Assembly (NCBI GenBank): GCA_913774625.1 | Contig: CAJYHL010000005.1 | Coordinates: 1-37,515 of the forward strand | DNA length: 37,515 nucleotides | Direction: 5' to 3' | Source: an uncultured Acidovorax sp. | GTDB lineage: Bacteria > Pseudomonadota > Gammaproteobacteria > Burkholderiales > Burkholderiaceae_C | In this document: positions 1-10,285 of the stretch, piece after piece | How the letters are laid out: every line of letters starts with the position of its first letter | Position numbering within the stretch: the first letter of the stretch is position 1 | Program-made: the position numbers and the translations under genes | Notes under the pieces: generated by a model | Seen by the model: only the letters and a program-made list of their open reading frames with translations | What the model was told of the DNA's origin: nothing | Databases searched by the model: none

Positions 1-51
1 CCATCCCGCCCACACCGCTGCGCGACCCCTGGGAGATCGTCAACACGTTCT
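1..51. repeat. Structured inverted-repeat element, copy A (right end only)
   Basis: This is the last 51 bp of the element seen complete at 13196-13466, cut by the window edge. It carries the CCCGCCCACACCGC arm and ends in GAGATCGTCAACACGTTCT, the inverse of the left terminus AGAACGTGTTTACGATCTC. Only a few bases differ from 13416-13466. Its outer terminus lies inside the 3' end of the chemoreceptor gene and supplies that gene's stop codon. No transposase is encoded, so it is MITE-like or REP-like; which of these cannot be decided here. Confidence 0.85.
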
Positions 52-1602
52 TACGGCCAGCTGGAAGAAGGCCACGGACTGCACCAACTGCTCGGCCTGC
101 GCGCGCAGGCTGCCGGCGGCCGCCGCCGACTCCTCCACCAGCGCGGCGTTCTGCTGCGTGGCCTGGTCCATCTGCGCGACCGCTTCGCCCACCTGCCCCA
201 CGCCCTGGCTCTGCTCCACGCTCGCGGCACTGATCTCGCCCACGACACCGGTCACCCGGCGGATCGCATCCACCACTTCCGCGATCTTGGCTCCCGCACC
301 GTCCACCAGCACGGCCCCCTGCCCGGCGCGCGCCACGCTGTCGCCGATGAGCGCCTTGATCTCCCTGGCGGCATCGGCGCTGCGCTGCGCGAGGCTGCGA
401 ACCTCCCCGGCCACCACCGCGAAACCGCGGCCCTGCTCGCCGGCACGGGCGGCCTCGACGGCCGCGTTGAGCGCGAGGATGTTGGTCTGGAACGCGATGC
501 CGTCGATGGTGCCGATGATGTCGCCGATGCGCCGCGAGGCCTCGTGGATGCCCTTCATGGTCTCGACCACCTGGTCCACGGCGTCGCCCCCCTCGGCGGC
601 CAGGCTGGAAGCGCCCAGCGCGAGCTGGTCGGCCTGGCGGGCGTTGTCGGCGTTCTGGCGCACGGTGGAGCTCAGCTCCTCCATGGAAGCGGCCGTCTGC
701 TGCAGGGCCGAGGCCTGCTGCTCGGTGCGGGCCGAGAGGTCGTTGTTGCCCTGCGCGATCTGGGCGCTGGCGGTGGCCACGCTTTCGGAACGGGCGCGCA
801 CGCCGAAGACCACCTCGGTCAGCCTGGCCTGCATGCGCGCGATGTTCGCCAGCACGCTGGACTGATCGCCGGGCGAGACCGCCAGCGCCTGGCGCAGGTC
901 GCCGTCGGCCACGCGGGCCACGGCGACGCTGAGCTCGCCGGGCTCGGCGCCCAGCGCCTGGCGGATGCTGCGGCTCAGCAGCCAGCTCACCGCGATGCCG
1001 ACGCCGGCCATCAGGAGCGCGAGCCCGAACATCAGCTGGCTGCTGGTGCGGGTGGTCTGCAGGCTCCTGCGCGAGATCTCGGCGGCGCGCTGCTGCTGGA
1101 GCGCCGACAGCTTGTCGATGGCGGCGAGCGTGGCGTTCTGCAGAGCGCGCCCCTGCCCATAGAGGAAGGCGCTGGCGCCTTCCCGGTCTCCGGCGACGCC
1201 CAGGGCCATGGCCGTGTCGAGAGACGCCTCGAAGGCCGGATACACCTCGGCCAACGCCTCGACGAGGCGGCGACCTTCCTGTGAGACCGCGGTCTTTTCC
1301 AGCGTGCCGATGATCTCCCGGGTCTTGTCCCGGTAGGCGAAGATCTTTTTCTTCTCGCCCGCGACGAAACCGGGAGCGTTGTTGATGACGACGTTGCGGG
1401 CCAGGCTGTTGTTCGCCTGGACGTTGCTCCGGATCTGGCCGAGCTGCACCAGCTTGAGCATGCGGTCGTTCGCCAGGGCGTCGATCTCGTCGTTCAGACC
1501 CCGCATGGTGAAAGAGGAATAGGTGGCGATGCCCGCGCCCAGCGCCACGCTGATTCCGAAACCGAGCGCCAACCGCCTGGCAATGGATAGATTCTTGAAC
1601 AT
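40..1602 (-). CDS. Methyl-accepting chemotaxis protein (C-terminus formed by repeat element)
   Basis: A membrane chemoreceptor that would signal to CheA/CheW. About 520 residues: TM1 at roughly residues 8-30, a periplasmic ligand-binding helical region, TM2 near 190-212 ([18 protein letters not shown]), a HAMP region, then the methyl-accepting domain with the highly conserved hairpin tip around [18 protein letters not shown]. The start at 1602 ([10 protein letters not shown]) has a GAGAAAG Shine-Dalgarno-like stretch; an in-frame ATG at 1620 lacks one. No C-terminal NWETF-like CheR-binding pentapeptide is present. The last three codons (R-T-C) and TGA stop are read from the terminus of the repeat element at 1-51, so the native tail has probably been cut or replaced. 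It lies downstream of the porin on the same strand. Ligand unknown. Confidence 0.93.
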   Translation of the reverse strand: MFKNLSIARRLALGFGISVALGAGIATYSSFTMRGLNDEIDALANDRMLKLVQLGQIRSNVQANNSLARNVVINNAPGFVAGEKKKIFAYRDKTREIIGTLEKTAVSQEGRRLVEALAEVYPAFEASLDTAMALGVAGDREGASAFLYGQGRALQNATLAAIDKLSALQQQRAAEISRRSLQTTRTSSQLMFGLALLMAGVGIAVSWLLSRSIRQALGAEPGELSVAVARVADGDLRQALAVSPGDQSSVLANIARMQARLTEVVFGVRARSESVATASAQIAQGNNDLSARTEQQASALQQTAASMEELSSTVRQNADNARQADQLALGASSLAAEGGDAVDQVVETMKGIHEASRRIGDIIGTIDGIAFQTNILALNAAVEAARAGEQGRGFAVVAGEVRSLAQRSADAAREIKALIGDSVARAGQGAVLVDGAGAKIAEVVDAIRRVTGVVGEISAASVEQSQGVGQVGEAVAQMDQATQQNAALVEESAAAAGSLRAQAEQLVQSVAFFQLAVRTC

Positions 1603-1635
1603 CGCATCTTTCTCATTCATGAACGGCTGCCGCAC

Positions 1636-1659
1636 GGCAGGCCCGTGGCGAGGCCTGCC
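1636..1659 (-). terminator. Hairpin between porin and chemoreceptor genes
   Basis: GGCAGGCC and GGCCTGCC form a perfect 8-bp stem around an 8-nt loop, 20 bp beyond the porin stop. No T tract follows on the minus strand, so it may be a transcript-stabilising or partial terminator hairpin and not a classical intrinsic terminator. Confidence 0.4.
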
Positions 1660-1679
1660 CGGCCCCTTGTGAAATCCGG

Positions 1680-2771
1680 TCAGAACGAATGCCGGATGCC
1701 GATGTCCGTGCCCCGCCACGCCGCGTTCGCCACGCCCGGCACGCCGCCTCCGCTCAGCGCAGCGCCGCCGGAGTTGCCGATGCGCGAGAACGTCGTATAG
1801 ACCGCCGTGCGCTTGGAAAGGTTGTACACATAGCCGACCGCCAGCTGGTTCGCCTTGCGCTCCAAGGCGGCGTTGTCCTTGATGCGGCTGTACGACACCG
1901 GGATGTAGCCCGGCCCCACCGGGAACTGCGCGCCGACCAGGAAGCCCGACGAGCGGCTGGGCGCGGCCACGCCGTCCTTGCGGTCCTGGAAGAGCTGCAG
2001 CAGGGGCTTGGCGACGCCGAAGTCGTAGGCCAGGCCGGCGTTGGTGGTGGACACGTCGCCCGATGCCAGCGAAGTCCGGCCGTGCGCGATGGCGACATTC
2101 AGGGGGCCGGCGGCATAGCCCACGCGCAGGCCGGCGTAGTTGCCGTCCTTGGCCGTGCCGTTGGGAGCGCCCGAGCCGTTCTCGCCCATGGCGTACATCA
2201 GCTGCCCATAGAAGCCGCTCATGGAAGGCAGGAAGTAGCCCACCGAATTGGAGGCGCGCAGCGCCGTCTGCACCGTGGACACCTTCGACAGGTTGCTCTG
2301 GATGATGTTGGCTGCCGACCCCGCTCCCGCCGTGCCGAAGGGATCGAAGAAGGTGAGGTTCCAGTAAGTGGGCGTGAAGTCGCGGCCGATGCGGACCTCG
2401 CCCCAGCGGGTGCTGCTCAGGCTGACGGTGGAGCGCCGGTTGAAGGTCAGCCCGCTGGCCGCGGCCGCGGTCTGGTTGTTGGCCGAGGTGACGCCGCCCG
2501 TCCCGGTATCGATGTTCAGCCCCATGTCCAGCACGAAGCCGGCAGACAGCCCCCCGCCCAGGTCTTCGGTGCCGCGAAAGCCCAGTCGGCTGATCTGGTT
2601 GCCACCGCCGCCATTGAGGCGGTTCACCGAAGCGCCGCCCTGGCTGGCGTGCTGGACGGTCGAGTCGATGACGCCGAAGACGGTCACCGACGACTGGGCG
2701 AAGGCCGGAAGGCAAGGGGCCGTGGTGGCCGCCACGGCAGCGGCGGCGCTCAGTAATTTCTTGGCATGCAT
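1680..2771 (-). CDS. Gram-negative outer-membrane porin
   Basis: A 363-residue general porin of the betaproteobacterial trimeric type, allowing diffusion of small solutes across the outer membrane. It has a Sec signal peptide (MHAKK, a hydrophobic Ala-rich core, cleavage near AFAQ-SS), a start of mature sequence typical of the family ([14 protein letters not shown]), alternating beta-strand patterning, and the C-terminal Phe ([10 protein letters not shown]) read by the BAM machinery. An AGGAGA Shine-Dalgarno sits 8 nt before the ATG. It lies 63 bp downstream of the TctC-type binding protein, which suggests a shared role in substrate capture. The substrate cannot be read from sequence. Confidence 0.95.
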   Translation of the reverse strand: MHAKKLLSAAAAVAATTAPCLPAFAQSSVTVFGVIDSTVQHASQGGASVNRLNGGGGNQISRLGFRGTEDLGGGLSAGFVLDMGLNIDTGTGGVTSANNQTAAAASGLTFNRRSTVSLSSTRWGEVRIGRDFTPTYWNLTFFDPFGTAGAGSAANIIQSNLSKVSTVQTALRASNSVGYFLPSMSGFYGQLMYAMGENGSGAPNGTAKDGNYAGLRVGYAAGPLNVAIAHGRTSLASGDVSTTNAGLAYDFGVAKPLLQLFQDRKDGVAAPSRSSGFLVGAQFPVGPGYIPVSYSRIKDNAALERKANQLAVGYVYNLSKRTAVYTTFSRIGNSGGAALSGGGVPGVANAAWRGTDIGIRHSF

Positions 2772-2812
2772 GGGGGTTGTCTCCTGCTTGTGTAGGGAAT
2801 GCTGGTGGGATG

Positions 2813-2829
2813 GAAAGAAAGAAAGAAAG
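2813..2829. repeat. Short GAAA tandem repeat
   Basis: Four GAAA units plus a G lie between the tctC-type stop and the porin start. On the minus strand this reads as a CTTT-rich tract in the transcribed spacer, just after the tctC stop. Tetranucleotide runs can vary in length, but four units is short. Confidence 0.6.
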
Positions 2830-2834
2830 CGCGC

Positions 2835-3824
2835 TCACTCCGGCTTGAAGCCCGAGCTGCGCAGCAGTTCGGCACCCTGCGCCACCTCCCGCGCGATGTA
2901 CTGGCGGAACTGCTCGGGCGTCTCGTTCACCGGCTCGATGCCCAGGCTGGCGAAGGCGCCGGAGCGCACCAGTTCGGCGACCGCGGCGTTGGCCACCTTG
3001 TTGAGCACCGCGACGCGGTCGGGCGGCGTTCCGCGCGGCGCCCAGAGGCCGTACCAGGAGGCATAGGCGAACTGCGGCAGGCCGCTTTCGGCGACGGTGG
3101 GCACCTGCGGCAGCAGCGGGCTGCGCCTGGTCGAAGTGATGGCGATGGGCTTGACGTTGCCCGACTTGGCCATGGGCAGCAGCGAGATCATCGAGTCGAG
3201 CAGCAGCTGCACCTGGCCGCCCGCCACATCGACCAGCGCCGGCTGCGTGCCCTTGTAGGGAACGTAGGTGAACGACACCTTGCCCTCCCTGGCGAGCAGC
3301 AGGGTCGCCAGGTGGCTGGGCGCGCCGAAGGCAGGCAGCGCGGCGGTCCAGGCATCAGGCTTGGCGCCCGCCGACTTGAGCACGTCGGCGAGCTTCTGCT
3401 CCGGCTGCTGCGGCGAGATCACCAGCATCAGCGGCGCCTCGCCCACGCGCGCCACGGGCGCGAAGTCGGCCTGCGGGTCGTAGGGCGGGTTCTTCATCAC
3501 CTGCCGCGTGTGTACCTGGGTGGCGGCAGAAAACAGCAGCGTGTAGCCGTCGGCCGGCGCGCTCTGCACGAAGCGCCCGCCCAGGGTGCCGCTGGCGCCG
3601 GCCTTGTTCTCCACGATCACGTTGGCGCCCAGCAGCTTGCGCATCTGCTCGGCCAGCAGGCGGGCCGCGCTGTCCACGCCGCCGCCCGCCGCGAACGGCA
3701 CGACGATGCGGATGACGCGGCCCTGCTCCGGAAAGGCCGCAGGGCCCGATTGCGCCGTCGCGGCGGACGCGGCGCCCGCCGCCGCGAGAGCGGCGAAGGC
3801 GCGCAGCCATTGGCGTTTGTTCAT
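2835..3824 (-). CDS. TctC/Bug-family periplasmic substrate-binding protein
   Basis: A 329-residue extracytoplasmic binding receptor of the tripartite tricarboxylate transporter (TTT) family, which is very expanded in Burkholderiales and often lacks its own membrane partners. Visible: a signal peptide ([17 protein letters not shown], cleavage near ATAQ), the family start of the mature protein ([20 protein letters not shown]), the [13 protein letters not shown] segment, and the [11 protein letters not shown] segment. The start at 3824 has a strong AAGGAGA ribosome-binding site. No TctA/TctB membrane genes lie nearby, so it is an orphan receptor. It follows the hydantoinase-type genes and probably binds their substrate or a related acid; that is inference from position. 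Confidence 0.95.
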   Translation of the reverse strand: MNKRQWLRAFAALAAAGAASAATAQSGPAAFPEQGRVIRIVVPFAAGGGVDSAARLLAEQMRKLLGANVIVENKAGASGTLGGRFVQSAPADGYTLLFSAATQVHTRQVMKNPPYDPQADFAPVARVGEAPLMLVISPQQPEQKLADVLKSAGAKPDAWTAALPAFGAPSHLATLLLAREGKVSFTYVPYKGTQPALVDVAGGQVQLLLDSMISLLPMAKSGNVKPIAITSTRRSPLLPQVPTVAESGLPQFAYASWYGLWAPRGTPPDRVAVLNKVANAAVAELVRSGAFASLGIEPVNETPEQFRQYIAREVAQGAELLRSSGFKPE

Positions 3825-3877
3825 GCTTGTCTCCTTGAAGGTTCTGTTTTTGTCGAAGCCGAGATCGATGCCCGCCT

Positions 3878-4957
<1,080 letters not shown>

Positions 4958-4958
4958 G

Positions 4959-5342
4959 TCAGGGCTCCGCCTGCGAGCCGTGCAGGCTCGCGAACGAACA
5001 CAGGCTGCGCTCCAGCCGCGCCAGGATCCATTCGGCTCCGCCGGGTTCGACCGCCCCCTCGGCCAGCCGCTGCAGCAGCAGGCGCACCGGCTCGGGCCGG
5101 GACGCGGCCGGGCCCCAGGCCTCGAAGAACGCGGCCACAGCCGGCTCGCCCGAGCGCAGGCCGGCGTCCTGCAGGTAGTCGAAGATGTCCAGCTCGAAGT
5201 CTTCGAGCCGCAGGCTGATGCCGCCCATGCCGCAGCCGCATGCGCCGCCCAGCGCGACGTGGCGCATCGCCAGGTCGCTCCAGAGGCGCAGCAGCATGTC
5301 GCTGCGCTGCGCGATGCAGTCGCTGGCTTCGGCCACGGTCAC
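4959..5342 (-). CDS. Small Cys/Met-motif protein, function unknown
   Basis: A 127-residue protein that I do not recognise. The GTG start at 5342 overlaps the TGA of the preceding hydantoinase B gene (GTGA), the pattern of translational coupling; an internal ATG at codon 16 is the alternative. The clearest feature is C35-G-C37-G-M39 in a Gly-rich stretch ([11 protein letters not shown]), with H28 and C9 upstream, a possible soft-metal site. The rest is predicted helical and acidic ([14 protein letters not shown]). It has no signal peptide or membrane segment. It sits between the enzyme subunit and the G3E GTPase, so a role in enzyme maturation or metal delivery is plausible but unproven. Confidence 0.75.
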   Translation of the reverse strand: MTVAEASDCIAQRSDMLLRLWSDLAMRHVALGGACGCGMGGISLRLEDFELDIFDYLQDAGLRSGEPAVAAFFEAWGPAASRPEPVRLLLQRLAEGAVEPGGAEWILARLERSLCSFASLHGSQAEP

Positions 5343-7156
5343 TGGCCGTCCCAGGCAGCGGTGGGGGTCGCGGCGGCGCCTGCGGCCGGGCTGCGCGGCG
5401 CGGCGCGCAGGCGCTGCGTGGCTTCCGCGTCGGCCCGGCCCTGGGCGTCGAGCACCACGCGGTACACCTCGCGGGCCACCTCGGCGCTCACATAGCCTTC
5501 GCGCACGTCTTCGGCCACCTTGTCGATCTCGCGGTCCAGCGGGTCGCCGAAGCCGCCGCCGCCGCCCGACAGCATCTTGTAGGCGTCGCCGCGCTCCAGC
5601 CGCACGTTGAAGATCTTGGCGTTGGCATGGTCGGTCTTCCATTCGCCCTTGTGGCGCACGGCCAGGCCGTTGCCCATCGCGTCGCCACCGCCCTCCAGGC
5701 CCCAGGGCTTGCAGTGGACGCGGTCGATGCGGGTGGTCACGGTGAAGGGCGACAGCGCCTGCACCACCATCTCCGCGCCCAGCCCGCCACGGTAACGGCC
5801 CGCACCGGCAGAGTCGCGGCGGATCTCGTACTTCTCGACCAGCACCGGGTACTTGGCTTCCAGCTGCTCGGTGGGGCTGTTGTGGGTGTCGCCGTCGTTG
5901 ATGCAGACGGTGACGGAAACGCCGTCTTCGCGGCTCTTGGCGCCCCAGCCGCCGCCCAGCGGGCCGATGCCCACGATGAAGAGGCGCCCGTCCTCCGGCG
6001 AGATGCCGTGGATGTTGGGGAACACCAGGTCGGCATGGTGGCCGGCGATGGAGCGGTCGGGAATGGCGGGCGCCAGCGCCTTGAAGATGGTGTCGATCAC
6101 CGTCATCGGGAAGGTCATCCAGACGCGCATCGGGTAGGGCCGCTCGGCGCTGACCACCGTGCCCATGGGCATCACCACCTTGAGCGGTCGGAAGCTGCCG
6201 TCGTTGACCGGGTAGTCGGTGGGCGTGGTCAGGCACTTGTAGGCCACCTGCGCGCAGGCGATGCCGGTGGTGAATCCCGAGTTGTAGAAGCCGCGCACCT
6301 GCTTGGAGACGTCCGACAGGTCCACCGTCATCTCGTCGCCCTGCACCGTCACCTTGACGCGGATGGGGATGCGCTTGCCGATCTCCAGGCCGTCGTCGTC
6401 CATGAAGGATTCGGCCTCATAGACGCCGTCGGGGATGGACAGCGTGTTCTTGCGCGCCACTGCTTCGGACGAATCCATGATCTGGCGGATGGCGCCGTTG
6501 ACCGCGTCTGCGCCGTAGCGCTGCAGCAGCTCCACGTAGCGCCGCTCGCCGGTGGTGATGGCGGTGATCTGCGCGCGCAGGTCGCCCAGGGCACGCTCGG
6601 CCAGCCGCACGTTCATGGCGATGATGTCGATCAGGTCCTGGTTGACCACGCCCTCGCGCTGGTACTTGACGATGGGGATCTGGATGCCTTCGCTGAAGAT
6701 GTCGGTGGTGACGTTGCCCAGCGTGCCGCCCACGTCCAGCCAGTGCGCCATGCAGCAGGTGAAGCCTTCGAGCTTCCCCTCGTGGAACACCGGCATGGTG
6801 AAGGTGAAGTGGTTCAGGTGGCTGCCCGTGGTGTAGGCGTCGTTGGTGACCAGGATGTCGCCGGGCAGGATGTTCTCGTAGCCGAAGTGGCGGATCTTGG
6901 CCTTCACGGTTTCCGACATGCCGCGGATGAACATCGGCAGGCCCAGGCCGATCGAGACCGTGTCGCCCTCCTTGGTGAAGAGGCCGACGGTGAAGTCCAG
7001 CGCCTCGTAGATGATGAGGTTGTAGGCCGTGCGGGTCAGGTTGGTCTTCATCTCCTCCGTCACGGCGTAGAGGCCGTTGCGGATGATCTCGACGGTGACC
7101 GGATCGACGGCGGCGCCGGTGCCGGCGGCCGCTGCGGGGGTGGTGTAGGTGCTCAT
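5339..7156 (-). CDS. hyuB: Hydantoinase/oxoprolinase family protein, subunit B (HyuB-like)
   Basis: A 605-residue HyuB-type subunit (N-methylhydantoinase, 5-oxoprolinase and acetophenone carboxylase superfamily). It pairs with HyuA in ATP-driven hydrolysis of cyclic amides or, in the carboxylase branch, carboxylation of ketones. Family segments include DPVTVEIIRNGLYAVTEEM at the N-terminus, ILPGDILVTNDAYTTGSHLNHF, and the Gly-rich GPLGGGWGAKSREDGVSV. Its ATG overlaps the HyuA stop (ATGA). The Ala/Pro-rich end after about residue 575 looks like a lineage-specific tail. The exact substrate cannot be chosen from sequence. Confidence 0.94.
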   Translation of the reverse strand: MSTYTTPAAAAGTGAAVDPVTVEIIRNGLYAVTEEMKTNLTRTAYNLIIYEALDFTVGLFTKEGDTVSIGLGLPMFIRGMSETVKAKIRHFGYENILPGDILVTNDAYTTGSHLNHFTFTMPVFHEGKLEGFTCCMAHWLDVGGTLGNVTTDIFSEGIQIPIVKYQREGVVNQDLIDIIAMNVRLAERALGDLRAQITAITTGERRYVELLQRYGADAVNGAIRQIMDSSEAVARKNTLSIPDGVYEAESFMDDDGLEIGKRIPIRVKVTVQGDEMTVDLSDVSKQVRGFYNSGFTTGIACAQVAYKCLTTPTDYPVNDGSFRPLKVVMPMGTVVSAERPYPMRVWMTFPMTVIDTIFKALAPAIPDRSIAGHHADLVFPNIHGISPEDGRLFIVGIGPLGGGWGAKSREDGVSVTVCINDGDTHNSPTEQLEAKYPVLVEKYEIRRDSAGAGRYRGGLGAEMVVQALSPFTVTTRIDRVHCKPWGLEGGGDAMGNGLAVRHKGEWKTDHANAKIFNVRLERGDAYKMLSGGGGGFGDPLDREIDKVAEDVREGYVSAEVAREVYRVVLDAQGRADAEATQRLRAAPRSPAAGAAATPTAAWDGQ

Positions 7157-9246
7157 GTGCGGTCGCTCCCGATGGCGATTTGCAGGTTGCCGAGTTCGTC
7201 CACGCGCAGCTCGTCGCCAGGCTGCACGACGGTGGTGGAGGCGTGCTCCTCGATGAGGGCGGGACCGGAAATCAGGTTGCCCGCGCGCAGCAGGTCGCGC
7301 TTGAAGACCGGCGTGTCGGCCCAGCCGCCCGCGCGGAAATACACCGGCTTGACGGTGCGCAGCGCGTCCGCCTCGGGCTTGGCGCCGCCTTGCGCCACCT
7401 GGTGCCTGGGCGGCTTCTTCATGGTGCCCAGCACCGTGACGCGCAGGCTCACCAGGTCGGCCGGCTCCTTGGGCGCCGAGGTGCCGTAGCGCACCTTGTG
7501 CAGTTCGTCGAACTGCCGCTTGATCGCCGAGCGGTCGCGGCTTTCGAAGAAGGCCAGCGGCAGGTCCACGGTGACGGCATGCTCCTGGCCCACGTAGCGC
7601 ATGTCGGCGGCGCGCTCGATCACCACGCCGTCGGCCTTCACGCCGGACTGCTCCAGCGCGGCGCGGCCTTCGTCTTCCATCTGCTTGTATGCCGCCTCGA
7701 TCTCGTCGAAGGACACGTCATTGAGCTTGCGGAACACCGAGCGCACATAGTCGTAGCGCAGGTCGGAGAACAGCATGCCGTAGGCCGAGAAATAGCCCGG
7801 CGCATACGGGATCAGCACCTTGCGGATGCCGATCTCGCGTGCGATGGCCGAAGCGTGCAGCGGGCCCGCGCCGCCATAGACCACCATGGTGAAGCTGCCG
7901 GCGTCCAGGCCGCGTTCGGTGGTCACGGCCTTCACGGCGTGGGACATCTGCGTCACCGCGATGCGCAGGATGCCGTCGGCCGCCTCGGTCGGATCCAGCC
8001 CCAGCGGCGTCGCGATGCGCTCGGCCATCTGGCGCTGGCAGCCCGCCAGGTCAAGCTTGAGTTCACCGCCCAGGAAGTTGTCGGCATCAAGCCGGCCCAG
8101 CACCAGGTTGGCGTCGGTCACCGTCGGCTCCTGGCCGCCGCGGCCATAGGCCACCGGGCCGGGGATGGAGCCCGCGCTCTGCGGGCCCACCCGCAGCGCG
8201 TTGCCGGTCTCGACGCGGGCGATGGAGCCGCCGCCGGTGCCGACCTCGTGGATGTCCATCATCGGGATCTGGATGGGCAGCGCGCGCTCGTAGCCGCCGA
8301 TCAGCGCCGAGCCGGTCGTGAGCGGCCGGCCTTCGCTGATCACGCCGGCCTTGGCGGTGGTGCCGCCCATGTCGAAGGCGATGGCGTCGCCCATGCCCAG
8401 CTGCGCGCAGATCGCCTGCGCACCGATCACGCCGGCCGCCGGGCCGGATTCCAGCATGCGCACGCAGCCGACGCGGGCATGCTCGATGGGGAACAGGCCG
8501 CCGGTGGACTGCACCACGTAGAAGTCGCCGCCGAAGCCCTTGGCCGAGAGGTGCGTTTCCAGCTGGCCCAGGTACTGCGACACGCGCGGGCCCACGTAGG
8601 CATTGGCCACGACGGTGGAGACGCGCTCGAATTCGCGGTACTCTTGGCTCAGCTCGTGCGACGCGGAGACGAAGGCATGCGGCAGCTCTTCCTGCAGGAT
8701 GGCCTTGACGCGCTGCTCATGGGCCGGGTTGCGGTAGGAGTGCAGCAGCAGCACGGCCACGGCCTCGATGCCCTGCCCTTTCAGTTCCTTCGCCAGCTCG
8801 CGCACGGCCGCCTCGTCCAGCGGCTTGTGCAGGCTGCCATCGGCGCGCAGGCGCTCGGCCACCTCGAAGCGCAGCGAACGCTTGACCAGCGGCTGGTGCT
8901 TGTTGAAGAACAGGTTGTAGGCATCGGGCCGGTTCACGCGGCCGATCTCGTAGATGTCGCGGAAGCCCTCGGTGATCAGCAGCGCGGTGTTGGCGCCGTT
9001 GCGCTCCAGCAGCGTGTTGATGGCGATGGTCGAGCCGTGCAGGAACAGGTTGCCGTCCTTGAGGTCGATGTCGGCACTGTCCAGCGTGGACTGGATGCCG
9101 TTGACCAGGGCGCCATGGGTGGACAGCGCCTTGCCGAACAGCAGCTGGCCCGTGGCCTCGTCGAAGGCCGCCATGTCGGTGAAGGTGCCGCCGATGTCCA
9201 CGGCGATGCGCAGCTTGCGCGCGTTGGGGGTGGAATTGCTTGCCAT
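7153..9246 (-). CDS. hyuA: Hydantoinase/oxoprolinase family protein, subunit A (HyuA-like)
   Basis: A 697-residue HyuA-type subunit with an ASKHA-fold ATPase core. Visible: phosphate-1 motif DIGGTFTDM at about residues 17-25, HGSTIAINTLLER, the second nucleotide loop FDMGGTTAKAGVI, and GGGSIARV. It would activate the substrate with ATP for the reaction completed with subunit B. It begins 15 bp after the FAH-family gene and overlaps hyuB by 4 bp. Both N-methylhydantoinase/oxoprolinase and ketone carboxylase activities exist in the family. The FAH-family neighbour would fit cleavage of a beta-keto or acyl product, but that is inference. Confidence 0.95.
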   Translation of the reverse strand: MASNSTPNARKLRIAVDIGGTFTDMAAFDEATGQLLFGKALSTHGALVNGIQSTLDSADIDLKDGNLFLHGSTIAINTLLERNGANTALLITEGFRDIYEIGRVNRPDAYNLFFNKHQPLVKRSLRFEVAERLRADGSLHKPLDEAAVRELAKELKGQGIEAVAVLLLHSYRNPAHEQRVKAILQEELPHAFVSASHELSQEYREFERVSTVVANAYVGPRVSQYLGQLETHLSAKGFGGDFYVVQSTGGLFPIEHARVGCVRMLESGPAAGVIGAQAICAQLGMGDAIAFDMGGTTAKAGVISEGRPLTTGSALIGGYERALPIQIPMMDIHEVGTGGGSIARVETGNALRVGPQSAGSIPGPVAYGRGGQEPTVTDANLVLGRLDADNFLGGELKLDLAGCQRQMAERIATPLGLDPTEAADGILRIAVTQMSHAVKAVTTERGLDAGSFTMVVYGGAGPLHASAIAREIGIRKVLIPYAPGYFSAYGMLFSDLRYDYVRSVFRKLNDVSFDEIEAAYKQMEDEGRAALEQSGVKADGVVIERAADMRYVGQEHAVTVDLPLAFFESRDRSAIKRQFDELHKVRYGTSAPKEPADLVSLRVTVLGTMKKPPRHQVAQGGAKPEADALRTVKPVYFRAGGWADTPVFKRDLLRAGNLISGPALIEEHASTTVVQPGDELRVDELGNLQIAIGSDRT

Positions 9247-9261
9247 CTGCTTTCCCGCCCC

Positions 9262-10116
9262 TCAGGCGTCCGTTCCGATGCGGTTGCTGAGCGTGCCCAG
9301 GCCGGTGATCTCCACCGCGACCGTGTCGCCATGCTTCATGTAGCGCGGCGGCTCGCGGCGGTCGCCCACGCCGCCGGGCGTGCCGGTGGCGATCACGTCG
9401 CCGGGCGAGAGCGGCGTGAAGCGCGAGACGTATTCGACGATGGTCGGGATGTCGAAGATCAGGTCGCCCACGCTGGCGTGCTGCATCACCTCGCCATTGA
9501 GCCGCGTTTCCAGGGTGAGCCGGGTCACGTCGGGCACCTCGTCGCGCGTCACCAGATAGGGGCCGAAGGGCGCGGTGCCGGGGAAGTTCTTGCCCGGCGT
9601 GAACTGGTGCGTGTGGCGCTGCCAGTCGCGCACGCTGACGTCGTTGAAGCAGGCGTAGCCGGCGATGTGCTCGAAGGCATCGGCGCGGGCGATGTGGCGT
9701 CCGCCCTTGCCGATGACGAAGGCCAGTTCGCCCTCCCAGTCGAAACGTTCGGAAAAGGATGGGCGCAGCACCTCGTCGCCCTGCGCTGCCAGCGAATCGG
9801 TGAAGCGCAGGAAGAGCGACGGGTATTCGCTGTCGGCCCGCTTGGTCTCGGCCACGTGGGTCTTGTAGTTCAGGCCCACGCAGATGATCTTGCCGGGCTC
9901 GGGGATGACCGGCAGGGCGCGGATGTCGGCAGCGCGGACGGCGCGTGCGCCCGCTGCGGTGGCTTCGGCCAGCGCGGGCAGAGCCTGCGCTGCCAGCACG
10001 GAACGCAGGTCGGGATGGCGGCGCAGGAATTCGTCGTCCGGCAGCAGGAATTCGTCATCGCCGCGCAGGACCCCGTAGGTGGCTCGGCCGGCGTGTTGGA
10101 AGGAGGCTATTTTCAA
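9262..10116 (-). CDS. Fumarylacetoacetate hydrolase (FAH) family protein
   Basis: About 284 residues; the family includes acylpyruvate hydrolases, hydratases/decarboxylases and beta-diketone hydrolases. Visible: KIICVGLNYKTHVAE, SLFLRF, the metal-binding DWEGELAFVIG (E-x-E), the later Asp in CFNDVSVRDWQ, the PGKNFPG loop, and TGTPGGVG near the C-terminus. I prefer the TTG start at 10116 (LKIASFQHAG), because an AGAGGA ribosome-binding site lies 7 nt upstream and the protein then begins as family members do. An in-frame ATG at 10164 adds 16 residues without a ribosome site. It is the first gene of the minus-strand operon, divergent from the LysR regulator. Confidence 0.92.
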   Translation of the reverse strand: MKIASFQHAGRATYGVLRGDDEFLLPDDEFLRRHPDLRSVLAAQALPALAEATAAGARAVRAADIRALPVIPEPGKIICVGLNYKTHVAETKRADSEYPSLFLRFTDSLAAQGDEVLRPSFSERFDWEGELAFVIGKGGRHIARADAFEHIAGYACFNDVSVRDWQRHTHQFTPGKNFPGTAPFGPYLVTRDEVPDVTRLTLETRLNGEVMQHASVGDLIFDIPTIVEYVSRFTPLSPGDVIATGTPGGVGDRREPPRYMKHGDTVAVEITGLGTLSNRIGTDA

Positions 10117-10215
10117 GGCGGTGTCCTCTGGGTGCTGGGATGGAGATAAGTCGCCGCGCGGCATCGTCGGGAACGGCCGTCCGGCTCAGGCCTTCGCAAT
10201 GTAGGAATTCGCCAT

Positions 10216-10231
10216 CTATCTGTGCAGATAG
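10216..10231. promoter_or_regulatory. Perfect 16-bp dyad in LysR/operon intergenic region
   Basis: CTATCTG-TG-CAGATAG is a perfect 7-bp inverted repeat between the divergent FAH-family and LysR genes, 55 bp before the LysR start. LysR-type regulators usually bind interrupted dyads in exactly this position, controlling both themselves and the divergent operon. It is not an exact T-N11-A box, so this is a candidate operator only. Confidence 0.5.
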
Positions 10232-10285
10232 GATTCAGAGGTTTCAGAATTGCCGGATTCCAGATAACCGGGAAAGCCCCAAGCC

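Noticed and set aside
158-2305. Long plus-strand open frames opposite the chemoreceptor and porin genes
   Set aside because: Arg/Ala-rich or Ser/Ala-rich shadow translations with no family motifs; the minus-strand genes explain the DNA fully.
7180-10149. A 989-codon plus-strand open frame opposite hyuA and the FAH-family gene
   Set aside because: Antisense shadow: the minus strand carries clear conserved motifs, the plus frame has none.
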